64,000 nucleotides of DNA from Anopheles merus. Its lineage: Eukaryota > Arthropoda > Insecta > Diptera > Culicidae. The notes beneath the pieces were generated by a model. It searched no databases. It saw nothing but the letters and a program-made list of their open reading frames with translations, and was not told where the DNA came from. The DNA lies in NCBI RefSeq assembly GCF_017562075.2, contig NC_054084.1, positions 6,427,501-6,491,500 of the forward strand, written 5' to 3'. The translations under genes were made by a program, and so were the position numbers. Below, piece after piece: positions 35,301-49,000 of the stretch (within the stretch, counting starts at the first letter, position 1; each line of letters starts with the position of its first letter).

Positions 35301-38089
35301 GGGGAACGTGTCGCGCCCGTAAGCGGCCGTACCGACGTGGATTTTCTTAAATATCATCTCATTTTGCGTCAGCGTGCCCGTTTTATCCGTCAGCAGGTAC
35401 GACATGCGGCCGAGCTCCTCCGGGATGGTGGTGGAGCGCACAACCGTACCTTTAATTTCGTCGTCGTTCTGTATCTGCCACGAGTAAAAGGCTTTGCCCA
35501 TGTCGAGGTTCACCCGCAGGCTGATCGGGATGATGTACGAAAACAGCAGCACAAACCGGAACATGTACCGGTACCAGGGGCCGTTGAAGCCCTTCAGGCA
35601 CATCATCGCAAACGACAGCCCGATCACGGCACAGAACAGCACCTTGGTGAGATTGTTAATTTCCAGATCGAGCAGTCCGACCTTCGAGCGGGGCTGAGAG
35701 TTGTTCATGACGCTGCGCGTTTCGCTGCCGGTGTAGATCACGATCCCGACGGCCGTGCCGGAAGCGACGACGGTGTTGGCCCACAGCGTATTTTCCACAT
35801 TCAAACCTTCATCTTCCGTTCCGCCGTGCTAAAAAAAAGGGATACAAGTTGAGTAAAACCGTACTACAAATGATCTTGCACCACATCGATCGATGCTACC
35901 AACCTTCGAGTAAGTCCCGATGAACGTGTGAATGTCTCGCTGCGGCTTCTCCACGTACAGCGAAGCATTCACCGTCAGCAGCTCCCCGTGAGACGCTAGC
36001 TTCTGTGTTGCCGGGACGGCCAACCGCAGCTTCCAATCCGTCTCCCCGTCCAGCATATCGGTACGCACGAAAACGGCCCCACTTTTGTCGCTCGTACGCA
36101 GCAGTATCAAATCGGCCGGCACTCGCTCATCCTTCTCCACCATAATAATATCGCCCACGCGCAGCTTCGACGACGATACCGATTCCGGTGGTTTGTCCGC
36201 ACTCACGAAGCGCTTGTACTTTTGCGAATTAACCTCCCGATCGCGCTTGTGCCGGCGCAGATCGTCGACCGCCTCGCGGCAGATCGTCACCGCCAGCACG
36301 AACCCGAGCGGACCCCAGTAGGTGTACAGGTAGCCGATCCGGATCTCCGGTATGAACTGGCTGACCGCCATGATGAGGAAGTACAGGTTGAGAAAGAAGC
36401 GGAACTGCTCGAACAGCACCAGCGGCAGAAAGGTGAAGAAGTTGTACTTCTGGTTGCGGATCTCGTTCGGCGGGAACTTTTCCGTCAGCGGCCGCCCGAT
36501 GTAGATCGTGCGGGGCTTCAGCTCCTTCGAGGCGCACCATTTTCGCCAGGCCCAGCACCAGCAGCTAGGAAAAGCAAAGGGAGATACAGAGAGAAAGAGG
36601 AGGAATGAAGTCATGTAAGTAGGTGGTAAGGAAATCGATAAATAATGACGACGAACTGAGCGCAAAGTCCTTGAATGTGAAAAAATCGTAATAGAAAATC
36701 GGTATTTACGGTGTGAAAGCGAAACATTAAACTAATTTAAAGTTTAATTTTACAACCCATCAGCTGGAGGTGATTTCATTTCCGCCTTTTGCGCGTTGTG
36801 CAACAAACGAACGCACTTTCCATCACGGAATTACATTACAGCCCAACCCGCCGCCCGATGACTCATCGTGCCCGTGTTGAGTGGCCTGAATAATGACACT
36901 TTCCTCGCTCGCCCACAACGCTCCCTCCGCTTCCTAAGCTAATGGCGACTGATAAGCCCAACCAGGCAAGCACACCCGGAACAACATTCTAGCACTACGA
37001 CGGGAGGGCCTTTTCTTCTCTGGACGGAAGGGAGCTTGCGGAGACCGACAGTCCTCTGCCGTGGAGGGTGGGCATTACCTGAACCAGCGCGTCTTCGGTG
37101 CCTTCTCGATGAGCGGTATCGTTTCCTTCGTGACCGGTGCGGATGGAATGTGACCGTGCGGTGGGGCGTCCTCCATCGCGTCCCGGATTACCTGTAGCTC
37201 ATGAATTTTGGTGGCCGTTTATTGTCCTATCCGCGGAGTGTGTGGGGGGGGGGGAGTGGTGCGGTCGTAATAAAGAGACACGGCAGCGATGCCGAGGGAT
37301 TGTTTCACTTTTCACCCCTTTTCTTACACTACCATCCACAGTGCGGGTCAATGGGATACGGGGACAGGCACACAACACAAACAACAGTCGGTGTCGGGGG
37401 TTTTTGCGAGACGAATTTTCGCGAAACGCAATCAGCAGCAGCAGCAGCAGCAGTGTAGCAGAAATGCGATACTCCGTGGATGACGTTTCCCTCGGTTTGG
37501 AGGAGAGAGAGAGAGAAAAAAAACAAGAAGAACAACTGTCTATCTTTTTGTTGACTGTTTTGCTTTTTTCGCGACCAGATGAGCCTGTGTGCGTGCTGTG
37601 TGATGATGACACGCACACACCGGCACGCTGCGCCGTTTTGACAGTTGAAGAAAGGAAACGGTGTTGTTTACAAGAATGTTTTGATTTTGCTGTTTTTTTT
37701 TGTTGTTGCTGTTGCTTCTGTCGCATCATCTGATGAAACAAGTTCGGGAAAAAAATCAGGAGGAATTGAAAAGCAAGGAAAAGAATGCTAGCCACAATGA
37801 CCGAATGCATTCCAACGTTTTTTTTGTGTAGGAACATTCCATTCCACTTTTTATGAACTGTTTTTTTCTTGCTACCACTGCCACCACCAACAACAACAAC
37901 TTCGCCTTATCGCGGTGCCTTTGCTACTCACCAGCACAGTTTCTTCAGGAAGGACCCCAGCTTGAACGATTCCTGGCGACGGTTGCGAAACGAACGGCCG
38001 TTCAGTCGGTTGGCCCGGGCAGTCGCTGGTTCGATGAGCAGTTCGGTTTCCGAGTCACTAATCTCGAAGTCGCGCAGTTCTACATTCAT
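32356..38089 (-). CDS. ATP9: ATP9-class P4-ATPase, putative phospholipid flippase
   Basis: Exons 38089-37932 (or alternative first exon 37176-37079), 36564-35904, 35828-33518, 33449-33320, 33216-33143 and 32489-32356; phases match, giving about 1155 residues against about 1147 for human ATP9B. Motifs seen: QKYNFFTFLPLVLFEQF and GYLYTYWGPLGFVLAVT of the first membrane hairpin; DGETDWKLR in the actuator domain; the phosphorylated Asp in DKTGTLTQNE (about residue 421); KLETATC; GDGGNDVSM; and six C-terminal helices ending FSPPSYSKLS, the ATP9 signature tail. Known for the class: ATP9A/B act in trans-Golgi and endosomal membranes and, unlike other P4-ATPases, do not need a CDC50 subunit. Substrate here is unknown. 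The gene ends tail to tail with the CLIP protease and starts head to head with MEGF8. Confidence 0.93.
32558..33130. mobile_element. Non-autonomous hAT-like element in the last ATP9 intron
   Basis: A 573-base insert flanked by a perfect 8-base direct repeat GTCTATAC (32550-32557 and 33131-33138) that fits nTnnnnAn. Ends read TACTGGTGTG (left) and TAGTGATGGG (right, inward). The interior is a long run of degenerate 10-base units near GTTGTCCGGA (about 32632-32850). Units of the opposite orientation, near TCCGGACGAC, follow (about 32870-33040), so the whole can fold back. No transposase. The right end CCATCACTA is identical to that of the element at 1092-1393, so they are one family. Removing insert and duplication leaves a 72-base intron. 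Confidence 0.78.
36565..37931 (-). other. Introns around the alternative first exon of ATP9
   Basis: Intron DNA either side of exon 37176-37079. Contains CAG and T-rich runs near 37430-37455 and 37685-37700. No other coding-like frame; the alternative exon is listed separately. Confidence 0.7.
37079..37176 (-). CDS. ATP9: Alternative first coding exon of ATP9
   Basis: Starts at ATG 37176 (MEDAPPHGHIPSAPVTKETI) and ends with KTRWF plus AG before donor GTAATG, in phase 2. The phase is the same as exon 38089-37932 and fits the exon at 36564 (completes Ser, then CWCWAWRKW). Upstream in-frame TAA and the lack of a phase-compatible acceptor indicate a transcript start rather than an internal exon. 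It replaces the 53-residue N-terminus by 33 residues. Confidence 0.65.
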
Positions 38090-40034
38090 CCTCTCCTTCG
38101 CGGGGCCCGGGCGGGGGATGAGCCTCGCAGCTCGGTGCGCAATTCACGGGTCCTGGGTTCGCTCGCTGTTGCGTTGCACGATGTCACACGATGCTCGAGC
38201 AATTAATTAGTACCAGATGGCATTACTGCCCGGGGAAGGAATAACACTACACACGGTGGGTGGGAAAAGGGCCTCCACCGCTTCACCACCGTAGAGGTTT
38301 GTTGAGGTGGTGGTGAGGGTGAGAAAAAACACTCTACCGTCCGGTCACTCTAGCAGCTGGGACAGGGAATGATTCCGGCAGCAGGCAGCACAATCAGCGG
38401 ACGCCCGCATTTTCTAGTCGGAGAGAGGAGGTTTGATTTCTTTTATTGCTGCGGGATTAATCAGCGGTTTGCGGTAGATTTGTTAACACACAGAAGGGAG
38501 AACGCGTTCTTATCGGTACACACTTATCGCACACCGAAGCAGTAGGAAAACTGCAGCAGTGACTACACGTCGCGCGGATTTGTTTTTTCTTCATTGACAG
38601 ATAGAAAATGAAGGCGCAGCTACACGTGCACTGTTTACCTTTTATTTTAGTGCCAATTTTTCAGGGGGAAAATGTCGCAAAACCATAATTTGTTTAAATT
38701 ATTTCTTTATTTCTTCTAATTTATTGTCTCTCCATATTAGCCGCATTCTTCCGTTTTAATTCACCTTACATGATGCCACTGAATGATAGCCTCTCGTGTA
38801 CGTGACACTTCAGCGCTCGGCTGTGTGTTGCTTTGACCAGTTTTGACAGCATCACCCCGCTCGGAGCAGCAAAAAACGGCAAAGGAGGTCCTCTCCCACA
38901 CGGAGGGTGGTTGTTGTAGATTTTTGCCTTGAAGAAATGGGTCGTTTTCTTTGAGTCGAAATCAATCGCTACCTTAGGACACATTTCGGCAGCGTCTCCC
39001 TTTCTCTGGAACGGAAGCCGTAAACCAGCAACAACAATGTTTACATATCAGTGCAATCAAGTGCATACCGTTGTGTGTTGAATTTCCACCCACTCCCACC
39101 ACGGGGCCGGACGGAAGTGGGAACGGAAGGGCAGGTCGTCCCCGAGGGAGCGCAAAACGACGTACAAGAGGATTGTGTTGTTTTAGGTGGAAAAATTAGT
39201 GTCAGCAGAAAGATTGGTGTGTTTGTGCGTGTGGGTGTGCGTGTGTTTAGTCCAAACATTGGCGGAGCAAACGGGGTGGATGTTTGTTTATACGGCCGCT
39301 ACCAATAGCTAATAGTTACCAAGAATTTGATAAGAACTTACACGCTCCTCGGTGCTTCCATGTGAATTCCACACTATCAACCCCTCTCCCCGCCGTATTC
39401 AAAGATGGGCCGTAGCAGCAAATCTGCGCTGCAGTTGTGCCAGTGTTAGCGACGGAATGTGTGTCTGCTGCCCCAGCTCATAGATATCCCACCGACGCCT
39501 GGCAGCGCAAGAGGGGCGGCACAGTGTGGCACGGGTTTGTCGATATCCCGAATGAACTATTTATTGTAGAAATTTGTAAGACAAAACCCTTGTCGTCATG
39601 TTCGGGAAAAGCTCCAGCAGGAGGAGCAGGTTCGGCAGGAGGCAGTAAAACACTTCCGCCAGCAACTGTAGTGGCAGCGCGCGCCACCTTTGATGAAATT
39701 AATTATTTGTCTACGCAACAGCACAGGCAACACGCAGCGCAGCGTCACGAAAGCTTCTTCCCATGCGGAGACGCCGGATGCTGTAGGCGGCGGGTGGAGA
39801 AGGTCGTAATTAGTCACGACGACTTACACCTTCCCGGTGGAGATGAGCCACTTACTGTCACCGCGAACCACCTGCACCGCCACACACGGTAGAACACCTC
39901 CCACTACTATCGGCCCTACGATACACGATGATGCATCGCCACCACGACCGCGGCGATCAAAGCAGGCGCACGAATGGAGAAGCAAATGGAAGCGAATAGA
40001 GCAGAAGGCGAGGACAGCGAAGACGACAAAAACA
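38090..40034. other. Divergent ATP9 / MEGF8 upstream region
   Basis: About 1.9 kb between the two start codons. It should hold both promoters and leaders. A plus-strand open stretch at 39437-39892 looks like leader sequence by chance open; it shows no domain. No TATA box was identified with confidence. Confidence 0.6.
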
Positions 40035-43000
40035 ATGGGCCATCAGCGGGTCGGGCGAAAAATGCATACGATGGTGTGGCTGGTGGTGCTGGTGCAGCTG
40101 CTACTGCCGTACGTGCACGTCGGGCTAACGCTGGCCAAACTGCAAACGGCAAGACAATCGTGCGACAAAACGCGTCGAATATTCACCCAATCGTACGGGG
40201 AGATCAGCGACGGTCCGGCCGGTTCTAATTACACGCAGGTAAGAGGGTGGAGAGCAAGCTATTAGAGCGCTTTTTGATCGTTATCTAATGATTTTTTGTT
40301 TGTTTCCCCCCCAGGACTCTCACTGCGAGTGGTTGATAAGGGCGCAAAATGATAGTCAATTTATAACGCTCAAATTCCGCAGCATGGGCACCGAGTGCTC
40401 GTACGATTATATCTTCATCTACGATGGCGACTCGTTCCGGTCTCCGCTGCTGGGTAGCTTTAGTGGCAACACGGAACCGCAGCACGTGATCGCTAGCTCG
40501 GGCAGTGTAAGCATTGGCTTTGTTTCTCTGTCGCATCATTGGCTGTTTCGCTCATCGCCATAATGTTCTTTTTTTCTCTCTCCCTCTCCAATAGATGCTA
40601 ATTTTACTGTACAGCGACACAAACTACGTGCTGGAGGGCTTTCGGGCAGAGTTTTCCGTTACCAACTGTCCGAACAATTGTACCGGGAATGGGCGATGCG
40701 TGGACCATGTGTGCGTATGCGATCGAGGGTGGATTGGAAGCGATTGCAGCCTGGATGCGTGTCCCGATCGGTGTGGAGTGGGCGAAAGTCGGGGGACCTG
40801 TGCCGGTGATCGTTGTGAATGTTCGAAGGTAAGGATTTTGCATTCAGCTTACACCTGTAGCTTTTAAATTTACACCGAAAACTCATCCTCTTTCTGCTTT
40901 GTAGGATTACCTGGGACAGTCGTGCGGACTACATCGCTCCAACCCTGCGCCGAAAGAGTGGCATTGGCTTTCCAACTCCAAAAACGGATTGCCGCCAAGG
41001 GCGGCACATACCGCCATTTATTACGAACCGGCCGACGCACTGTACGTGTTCGGGGGATACAATCTGAACGAGGTGTTTGACAGTATGTACGTGTTTCGGT
41101 TCGAGCGCAACCAGTGGGAGGATGAGTGGGGTATTCGGGTGGACCAGAACCACACCGAACCGTCGTCCGAGGAGGAAAAGCTGCTCCGTCGGACACAGTT
41201 CCTGGAGGAGGAATCAGAACGTCTTTCCCGGGAGCCAAACTTCCTGAGCAATGTTATCTATACACTGTCGGACAACCGGACGGGAATTGGGTACGGTGAA
41301 GGACTCTCGAATGGATCGCGGCCGACAGGCCGGTACGGCCATGCAGCGGCCGCCGTCACCGATGGGTTCGTAATTTTCGGTGGAAAGCTTGCCAGCGGTG
41401 AGCTCGCCAACGACCTATGGCTGTACAACGTGTCCCACAACGGGGGCAGTTGGTTCGAGCGGGCAACGGACTCCTCGATACGACCGCCAGCCCTTACCCG
41501 CCACACGCTAACTCTTGCCGGAGAGTTTCTGTACGTGTTTGGCGGTGCGATGGAGGACGGTGAATTCTCGTCCAAGCTGTTCCGGATACGGCTCGTGCCG
41601 AACGCGCCGGAGGAGGACGCATGGGAAGAGGTGATACCGCGCGGTGGCAAATCGCTCGACGTGCGGATGGTGGCGCACACGACGTCCTACCAGCGCGCAA
41701 CGCACTCGCTCATCGTGTACGGTGGACTGGTGGCGAATGTGGCCCGCTTTTCGCGCCTTTCCGAGCGAATGTTTGCGTTTCAGCTGGACCACAAGCACTG
41801 GGCGGAGCTGCAGTACCCGCGGACCGCACTGCACGATGGGTATGCACCGCGCGAGCGGGCGTTCCACACGACGAATATTATCGGCAACTATCTGCTCGTG
41901 TTCGGCGGGTACTCGCACAAGCACAACAAGGAGGAAATATGCTACGATAATCAGATGTATCTGTACCATCTCGGATGCCACAGTTGGATCAATCCGGAAG
42001 TGCTGGGGCCTGGTCCGGGGAGTAAGTTTCGGTATCCGAAGAAGCAGGGAGTGTTTGCACATGCTGCAGCGGTGCGACGAGGCAACACGCTGCTCGTCGT
42101 CGGTGGTTACCATGGCAATGTGAATGGGGATCTGCTTGCGTACACGCTGCCGTTGATGCTGGTGGTGCACGATGATGTGGCGTTTGCACCGGAAGCGGCC
42201 TGTCCCCGGCACACATCGTTCAACGAGTGTTTGGCGGATCTGGAGTGTGGCTGGTGCTCGGCGGACAGTGTATGCTATGGCAGGACGATTGGCGCGAACT
42301 GTACCACCAACCTGCAGACAACGCGCTGCAAGGGCATCTGTTCGGTGTTGGGCGATTGTCACTCGTGCCTGGTGCACGGTACGTCCACGCTGGATGAGGG
42401 TGGCGAACGGGTACGGAAAGGTGGACAGCATCTGCTGCACATGCAGTCGATTGCGCACAAGCTTGGACTCGATCGGTGCACCTGGTGCGTGCAGAACGCT
42501 CGCTGCCATCACAAGGACGACAATTACGGCGTGTGCGGGGAGGACACACCGTCCCAGAAGCCGGGCTGGTGGGGCTCCAAAGGGACGGAGGTGACAAAGC
42601 CGAACGAGTGTACGTCGCAGGACAAGCGGCCGGGACTGACCTTTCTGAAGTATCTCCATCCGATGAACGTGTCCATGCCGGATGCGGTGATGATCGTGAA
42701 CGCGACCATGGCCGATTTTACCTCCCCACCCACAAACACACCGACGGAACAGCAGCTCGGTGGGCAGGTGGTGGCCCGACTGCTTGGCTTCATTCGCTTC
42801 CCCCCGATGACGGATCAGTCGATGGCGCTGCTGCAAGCGTGTGTTAGTCATGCGGATGCGGTTCTACGCACTGTACAGGTGTTGTCACAGACACGCCGCA
42901 AAGCGGATCACTCTGCCAATGCACCCCTCACGACGCTTGCGCTGGATACGATGGTATCGACGAACATCACCGCGAACGAAAGCGTTTGCGGCATGGTGAA

Positions 43001-46000
43001 GTGGACGGATCGAGCCAACATACTGGTCGACTTTCAGGCCCAGCGAAACAGCCGGACGGCGGGCGGGTATTACGGTGGATCGGGCGCCCATCATCATCAC
43101 CACCACGGCCATCATCCGGATTTGAGCAAGATGAGTCTGCAGCACTTCTACGGCGGAGTGTTGCAAGCGTTCACATTCGAATTTCTCGAACCGTACGCCA
43201 ACGGGACGGCGTGCGGAGCGTACAGCAACTGTCTGGAGTGTCTGTCCGACTCGTCGTGCGGTTGGTGTGAGCTTACGAGCAGCTGCTTGTCGCGCAAGGC
43301 GAACGAATCGGAATCCTGCCGGAGGGGTTTGAACTGGCGCTATCTAACGATCCAGCCGGCACACTGCTCGAACTGCTCGAATTTTGTGTCCTGCGAACAG
43401 TGTATTGGACACTCGGGTAATCAGTGCGAATGGTGGACGGAGGATGCGACCTGTGCGCGGAAGGGACGGTCGGAGGCGGCCGTACGAACGCTTGACCAGT
43501 GTCCCGTGCCGTGCTACCTGCGGACGGATTGTTCCTCCTGTCTGAACGATCGTGGCCGGTGCGTGTGGTGTGAAGCGACGAGTCAGTGTTTCTCCTTCTC
43601 GGTGTACACGAGCGAGTATCAGTTCGGGATGTGCCGGGAGTGGCTCGACCAAACGCTTCCGCTCGGTGGACCGCCGACAGTAGAGCAGGACGGGACGAGT
43701 GTACCGATGGTGCAGCAGTGCAAGTCGTGCGCGAGCTATCAGAACTGTTCGTACTGTTTGCGCTCGCTTAGCTGTGGCTGGTGCTACGACACGGACAACC
43801 CTATCAACGGTGTGTGCATGCAGGGTGACTTTAACCGGTCGGCGCAGGGGATGTGCGAAAGGGGACAGCTGCTGTTGCTGGGCGCGACGAACGCCACGGA
43901 GGAGCAACCGGTACGGACGAGCTGGGCGTACGCCCAGTGCCCGGATGTGGATGAGTGTGAGCTGCGACTGCACGACTGCCACGAGCAGGCGGAGTGTAGC
44001 AACACGCACGGCTCGTACAGCTGCAAGTGCCGCAAAGGGTTCGTCGGCGATGGGGTGCGCTACTGCCGGCAGACCTGTTACGAAACGTGCGTCCATGGTC
44101 ATTGCTCGGGCGCGCCCGACTTTCGGTGTGTGTGCGATCTCGGCTGGACCGGTGTCGGGTGCAGTGTGAACTGTGCGTGCAATAATCACTCCACCTGCCT
44201 GCAGGGTGTGGGCCGGTGCGATCGGTGCCTGAACTGGACGGAGGGAGAGTTCTGCGAGCGGTGCAGCCCGGGCAGCTTTGGCAATGCGACGACCGAGGCC
44301 GGCTGCCAGCGGTGTGACTGCAACGGGCACGGGAATGTGGCGCTCGGCATCTGCGACGCGAAGACGGGCGAGTGCTACTGTCAGGATTACACCGAGGGTT
44401 TGCGGTGCGAGATGTGCAATCGGAACTTTTACGGCGATCCGAAGGACGGCGGCCAGTGCTACCACCAGTGTGCATCGCGTGGCGTACTGACGCAGGTCGG
44501 TACGCAGGGACTGGGCTCGTTTCAGTCGTACCGGTCGAGCTGGAGTGGGCAGGAAACGCGCGAATGTCTCTGGATCGTGAGTCCACAGGGGCGTGGTAGT
44601 GGTGGTGGAGCAGCAGGAGGAGCGGGAGGAACCACCGCTCTGTCGACCGAGCTGCGCAACGCGATTATACAGATCGAGATCGAACCGGAGCGCATGAACG
44701 TGACGTGCGGAGAGAATGCGGTGTACGTGTACGACGGACTGCCCGATTTGACGGGTGTCGCGCAGCAGAAGCAGCTGATTGCGGTGTTTTGCAGCGAGGA
44801 GCGTGGCTCGTGGATCGCCGAAGCACGCTCCGGCCATTTGACCGTCCACTTTAAGAAGGGGCCCTCGCCGGAGCAGGGCTTCAACGCGATCTACTCCGTG
44901 CTGAGCTGTGCCGCGGCGAGCTGTCAGCGGCCGTACCTCTGCTCGGACGACGGGCGGTGCGTGTGTCCGAAGGGGTTCACCGGGCCGCGCTGCATGATGC
45001 GCATCTGTCCGTCGGATTGTAATGAGGAGAGCAAGCGCGGCACGTGTGACAATGGGTACGGGCGGTGTATCTGTGCGCCCGGGTACGGTGGGGACGATTG
45101 CTCGTTGGTCGTGAAGCCGTCGAGCGTTGTGTTTACGGAGCTGTTCAACTCGTACCTGGTGTCGGATAGCTTTGAGCATTTGCGCAAGACGCTGCCAAGG
45201 TTCGGCCACTCGCTGGTTGCCGATCGGCGGGGATCGTTGTGGATGTTTGGCGGATACTCGCTATCGCACGGACCGCTGAACGACATTCGTCAGTTTGATA
45301 CGAAGAACAACACCTGGATGCAGGTAAGGATTTATTTGCTCTTTTTTGGGTCCAATTAGTATAATAATATTTTTTTCCTCCTTTTTTAGGTAACCGTTGA
45401 CTCCAGTCCAGAGGATCGCATGCCACAGGGTCGCTACTACCACGCGGCGGACATCATTGGTAGTCGACAGGCGATCTACGTGTACGGAGGACTATCCCGC
45501 AACGGCACACTGGATGATCTGTGGCAGTTTGCCCTCCAGACACAGCGCTGGAGCTTAGTAGTACCACAGAACGCAACACGCCCTCCAGCACTTGCCGGAC
45601 ACACCCTAACGGCGATTGGACGCGAAGAACTACTTTTGCTGATCGGTGGCTACTCCATCAGCGATCGTGGCGGCGGTCTGCAAAGCTCCGTGTGGTTGTT
45701 TAACGTTGCAACTGGCATCTGGTCCGTTATGACCACGCACGGCTCATCGCCACGCGGAATCTACGGCCATACGGCCGTCTATCATGCGCAAAGCTCAGCC
45801 GTGTACGTGTATGGCGGCGTACGCATCGGCGACAGTGGCAATCTCGCCGTCTCGAAGCGACTGTACGCGTTCAGCATTCCTACGCGCCGCTGGACGGAGC
45901 TACCGTCCTTCATCCATCACGGACCGGACTATGTGCCGCCGGCCCGCTATCTCCATTCCGCGGTAGCAACCGAACACTACATGCTGGTGTTTGGTGGACG

Positions 46001-49000
46001 TGTCGCGGGCAACGGTACGGTATCGCTAGCCCGCGAGGAGGTGATGGTGGCGTACGTGTACCGCTGCAATCAGTGGATCCGGCTGGCGAAGGATGCGGAA
46101 AAGGTGGGCGGCAGCTACGGGCATACGTACGCGCAAGCGATGGCACAGGACCCGGACGGTGGCTCGATTTATGTAGTGGCCGGCTGGGACGGAAGCAACC
46201 ACTGCCGGGTGACGCGCATCGATCTGCCGGCGGACATGTGTGAGCTGTGGAGCGGTTCGAAGTACTTCTGCCGGCAGTACTCGGGCTGTAGCTTCTGCTC
46301 GGTGAAGGGCATGCCGGGCGAGCCGGCGTCACACTGCTACTCGGCCGGCGGATCGTACCATGCCTGCGAGGGGTACAATGGGACGATCTCGTTCAACAGT
46401 GGCACGTCGTGCGACAGCGAGTGGATTGGTCGGCGGACGTGTGCGTCGTTCATTACCTGCTCGTCGTGTTTGGCCACGTACCCGTGGCACGGTGAGCAGG
46501 AGTCACCGTGCAAGTGGTGCCCGGACTGTCATCCAACGTTTAGCTGCGTGGACCGGACGGCTGACTGTGGCATGTACAATGGGTGCATCGCCAACCAGAC
46601 GGCCATTCTGCAGGACGAGTGTCCGGTGGGGACGGCTGGTGGACGCTCCTGCTTGGCGGATGATTGCGAGGCGTGTCTTGCGCTGCCGGGCTGTAGCTGG
46701 GAAAGGGAGGAGCAAGGAGGAGCAGCCCGGTACCGCTGTCAGGAGCGGCAGGATGAAACGGAACCTCGAAACGACACAAAGGTCGAGCGTTGTCCACTGC
46801 CGTGTAATGCGTTCCGGAACTGCAGCACGTGCGTGAAGCACGACAGCCGCTCGTCCGAGTGTCTGTGGTCGACGCAGCTGAACGAGTGCATTTCCCAAAC
46901 GTTCCAGCCGCTGTACTGCTCGGGCGGCATCTGCGGGCTGGTGGTGAGCCCGAACGATCCGCAGCACTGTCCGGAACCGTGCGCCAGCTTTACGCAGTGT
47001 TCGAGCTGCCTGCGCCACGCGTACTGTGGCTGGTGCTCGCGCAACGGCACGGACGGGGACGGCGTCTGTACGGAGGGGTCGGTCGATGGGCCGGCGAACC
47101 ATCCGGCCGGTGCGACCTGTGCGGCCATCTATCAAACGCGCAGCAAAGCGCCCGCCAACACGACGGAACCGTTCGGGTGGAACTACTTCAAGTGCCCGGC
47201 GGAGAACGAGTGCGCCAACGGGCATCACAATTGCAATGCCAAGTCGCAGCGCTGCGTCGACCATCTGCACGGGTACGAGTGTGTCTGTGCGCCGGGGTAC
47301 AATTCGTCGAGCCTCGGAGGCGCCGGCAGCGGTGGCGTGTGTGTGCCCGTTTGCAGTCAGGGATGTGTGCGGGGCACCTGCACCGAACCGGACGTGTGCA
47401 GGTGTGACTTTGGGTATGTCGGAGCGAACTGCAGCATACAGTGCCAGTGCAACGGGCACTCGAACTGTTCCGGCGCGGACCAGCTGGATCGTTGCGGCCA
47501 GTGCCACAACAACACGATGGGCGCGCAGTGCGACAAATGTCTCCCGTTTTACGTCGGCGATCCGCGCAACGGTGGCACGTGCGTGCCGTGCGTGCAGTAC
47601 TGCAACGGGCAGACGGATCTTTGCATTGCGCGCGAACAGGAAGCGACCATGCGCAACATGTCCCGGCAGGAGTTGAAGCGGCTGGTGACGGAGGGCCCGA
47701 TGGCGGACGCGATTTGTCTCGGGTGCGGCAACTACACCGACGGCGATCAGTGCGAGACGTGTGTGCCCGGGTACTTCCGCAAGTCGGCCACGCCCGGGAA
47801 GGCTTGCTCGCCCTGTGAGTGTAACGGGCACGGTGACATGTGCGATCCGATGACGGGCGAGAAGTGTAACTGCGGCAACAACACGGAGAGCGATAACACG
47901 TGCTCGTCGAAGGGCAAGAATCACGCGTTCAACTGCTGGTCGCTGCAGTGCACCAAGTGTCGCGATTCGTACTCGGGCCATCCAAACAATGGGCACCAGT
48001 GCTACAAGCATATCACGGTAGAGTCGCGCATGTGTTTCGACGCGAAAACGATCGGTAAGTAAAGTGAACGAGGGGTCGAGAGTAAATTGGCGATGTTTAA
48101 TGGACGTTTGTTTTCTCCTTTAAAGACGAGTGCAAAATCAAACCACAACCGCTGAAGCCGGGCCAGACGGTATTTTTCGTGATCCAGCCGCGCTACATGA
48201 ACGTCGACATTCGCTTCATCGTGGACGTGACGCAGGGTGAGCTGGATTTCTACATGAGCCCCACGGACGAGTCGTTCATTGTGCACACCAACGCCAGCAC
48301 CGGCGATCACGACATCCTGCTCGACAGTCGGTACGTTTCGTTCCCGCAGCGCGTCGCCGGCCCGACGCTGTGGTCGCCCCTGTCATCCTCCACCTCGCAG
48401 CCGGATGAGATGTATCCGCTGAACATAAAATACTCGGAAGAGCCGCTGGCGGGCGATAAAAGCTCCCCCGTGTGCGGCGGGCTGCTGAACGAGGGCTTCC
48501 ACGTGACCGACCGGACGGCGCACGATCTCATCACGTACGTTACGCTGCGCCAGTGCAAATCCATACTGCGCGTGTTTGGCCTTAAGAACCGGCTGGTCGT
48601 GACGCTGCCCCACACGGTGCACGCACTCGGCCAGACCAAGTTCTACATCGCGCTGCGGGCCCGGCCCGGCTCGACCGCCAGCTACGGGCTGGTGTTCTTC
48701 CGCCAGGACCAGCTGCACATCCATCTGTTTGTGTTCTTTTCCGTGTTTTTCTCGTGCTTCTTCCTGTTTCTGGCGATCTGTGTGCTGGCGTGGAAAGCGA
48801 AACAGGCCGCCGATATGCGCCGGGCTCGTCGGCGCCAGGTGGTCGAGATGCTGCACATGGCCAAGCGTCCGTTCGGGCGGGTGAACCTATCGCTCGAATG
48901 CCCGTCGGAGGGTGGCGGCACCACGCCGGCACCGCAGCGGAGGCGTGGCCGATCGTCGAAACATTCCACCGGAGGTAGTGAAGGGAGTAGTGCGACCGTA

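Noticed and set aside
39437..39892. 151-codon frame upstream of MEGF8
   Set aside because: No domain or signal peptide; the protein start with Kozak context and signal peptide is at 40035, so this is leader sequence.
43344..45209. 621-codon minus-strand open frame
   Set aside because: Antisense of the largest MEGF8 exon; composition is Arg/Thr/Ala-rich and meaningless. The 46503-48011 minus-strand frame is the same effect.
45324..45389. Possible in-frame retained intron in MEGF8
   Set aside because: The 66-base intron is a multiple of three but contains a stop shortly after the donor, so retention truncates the protein.
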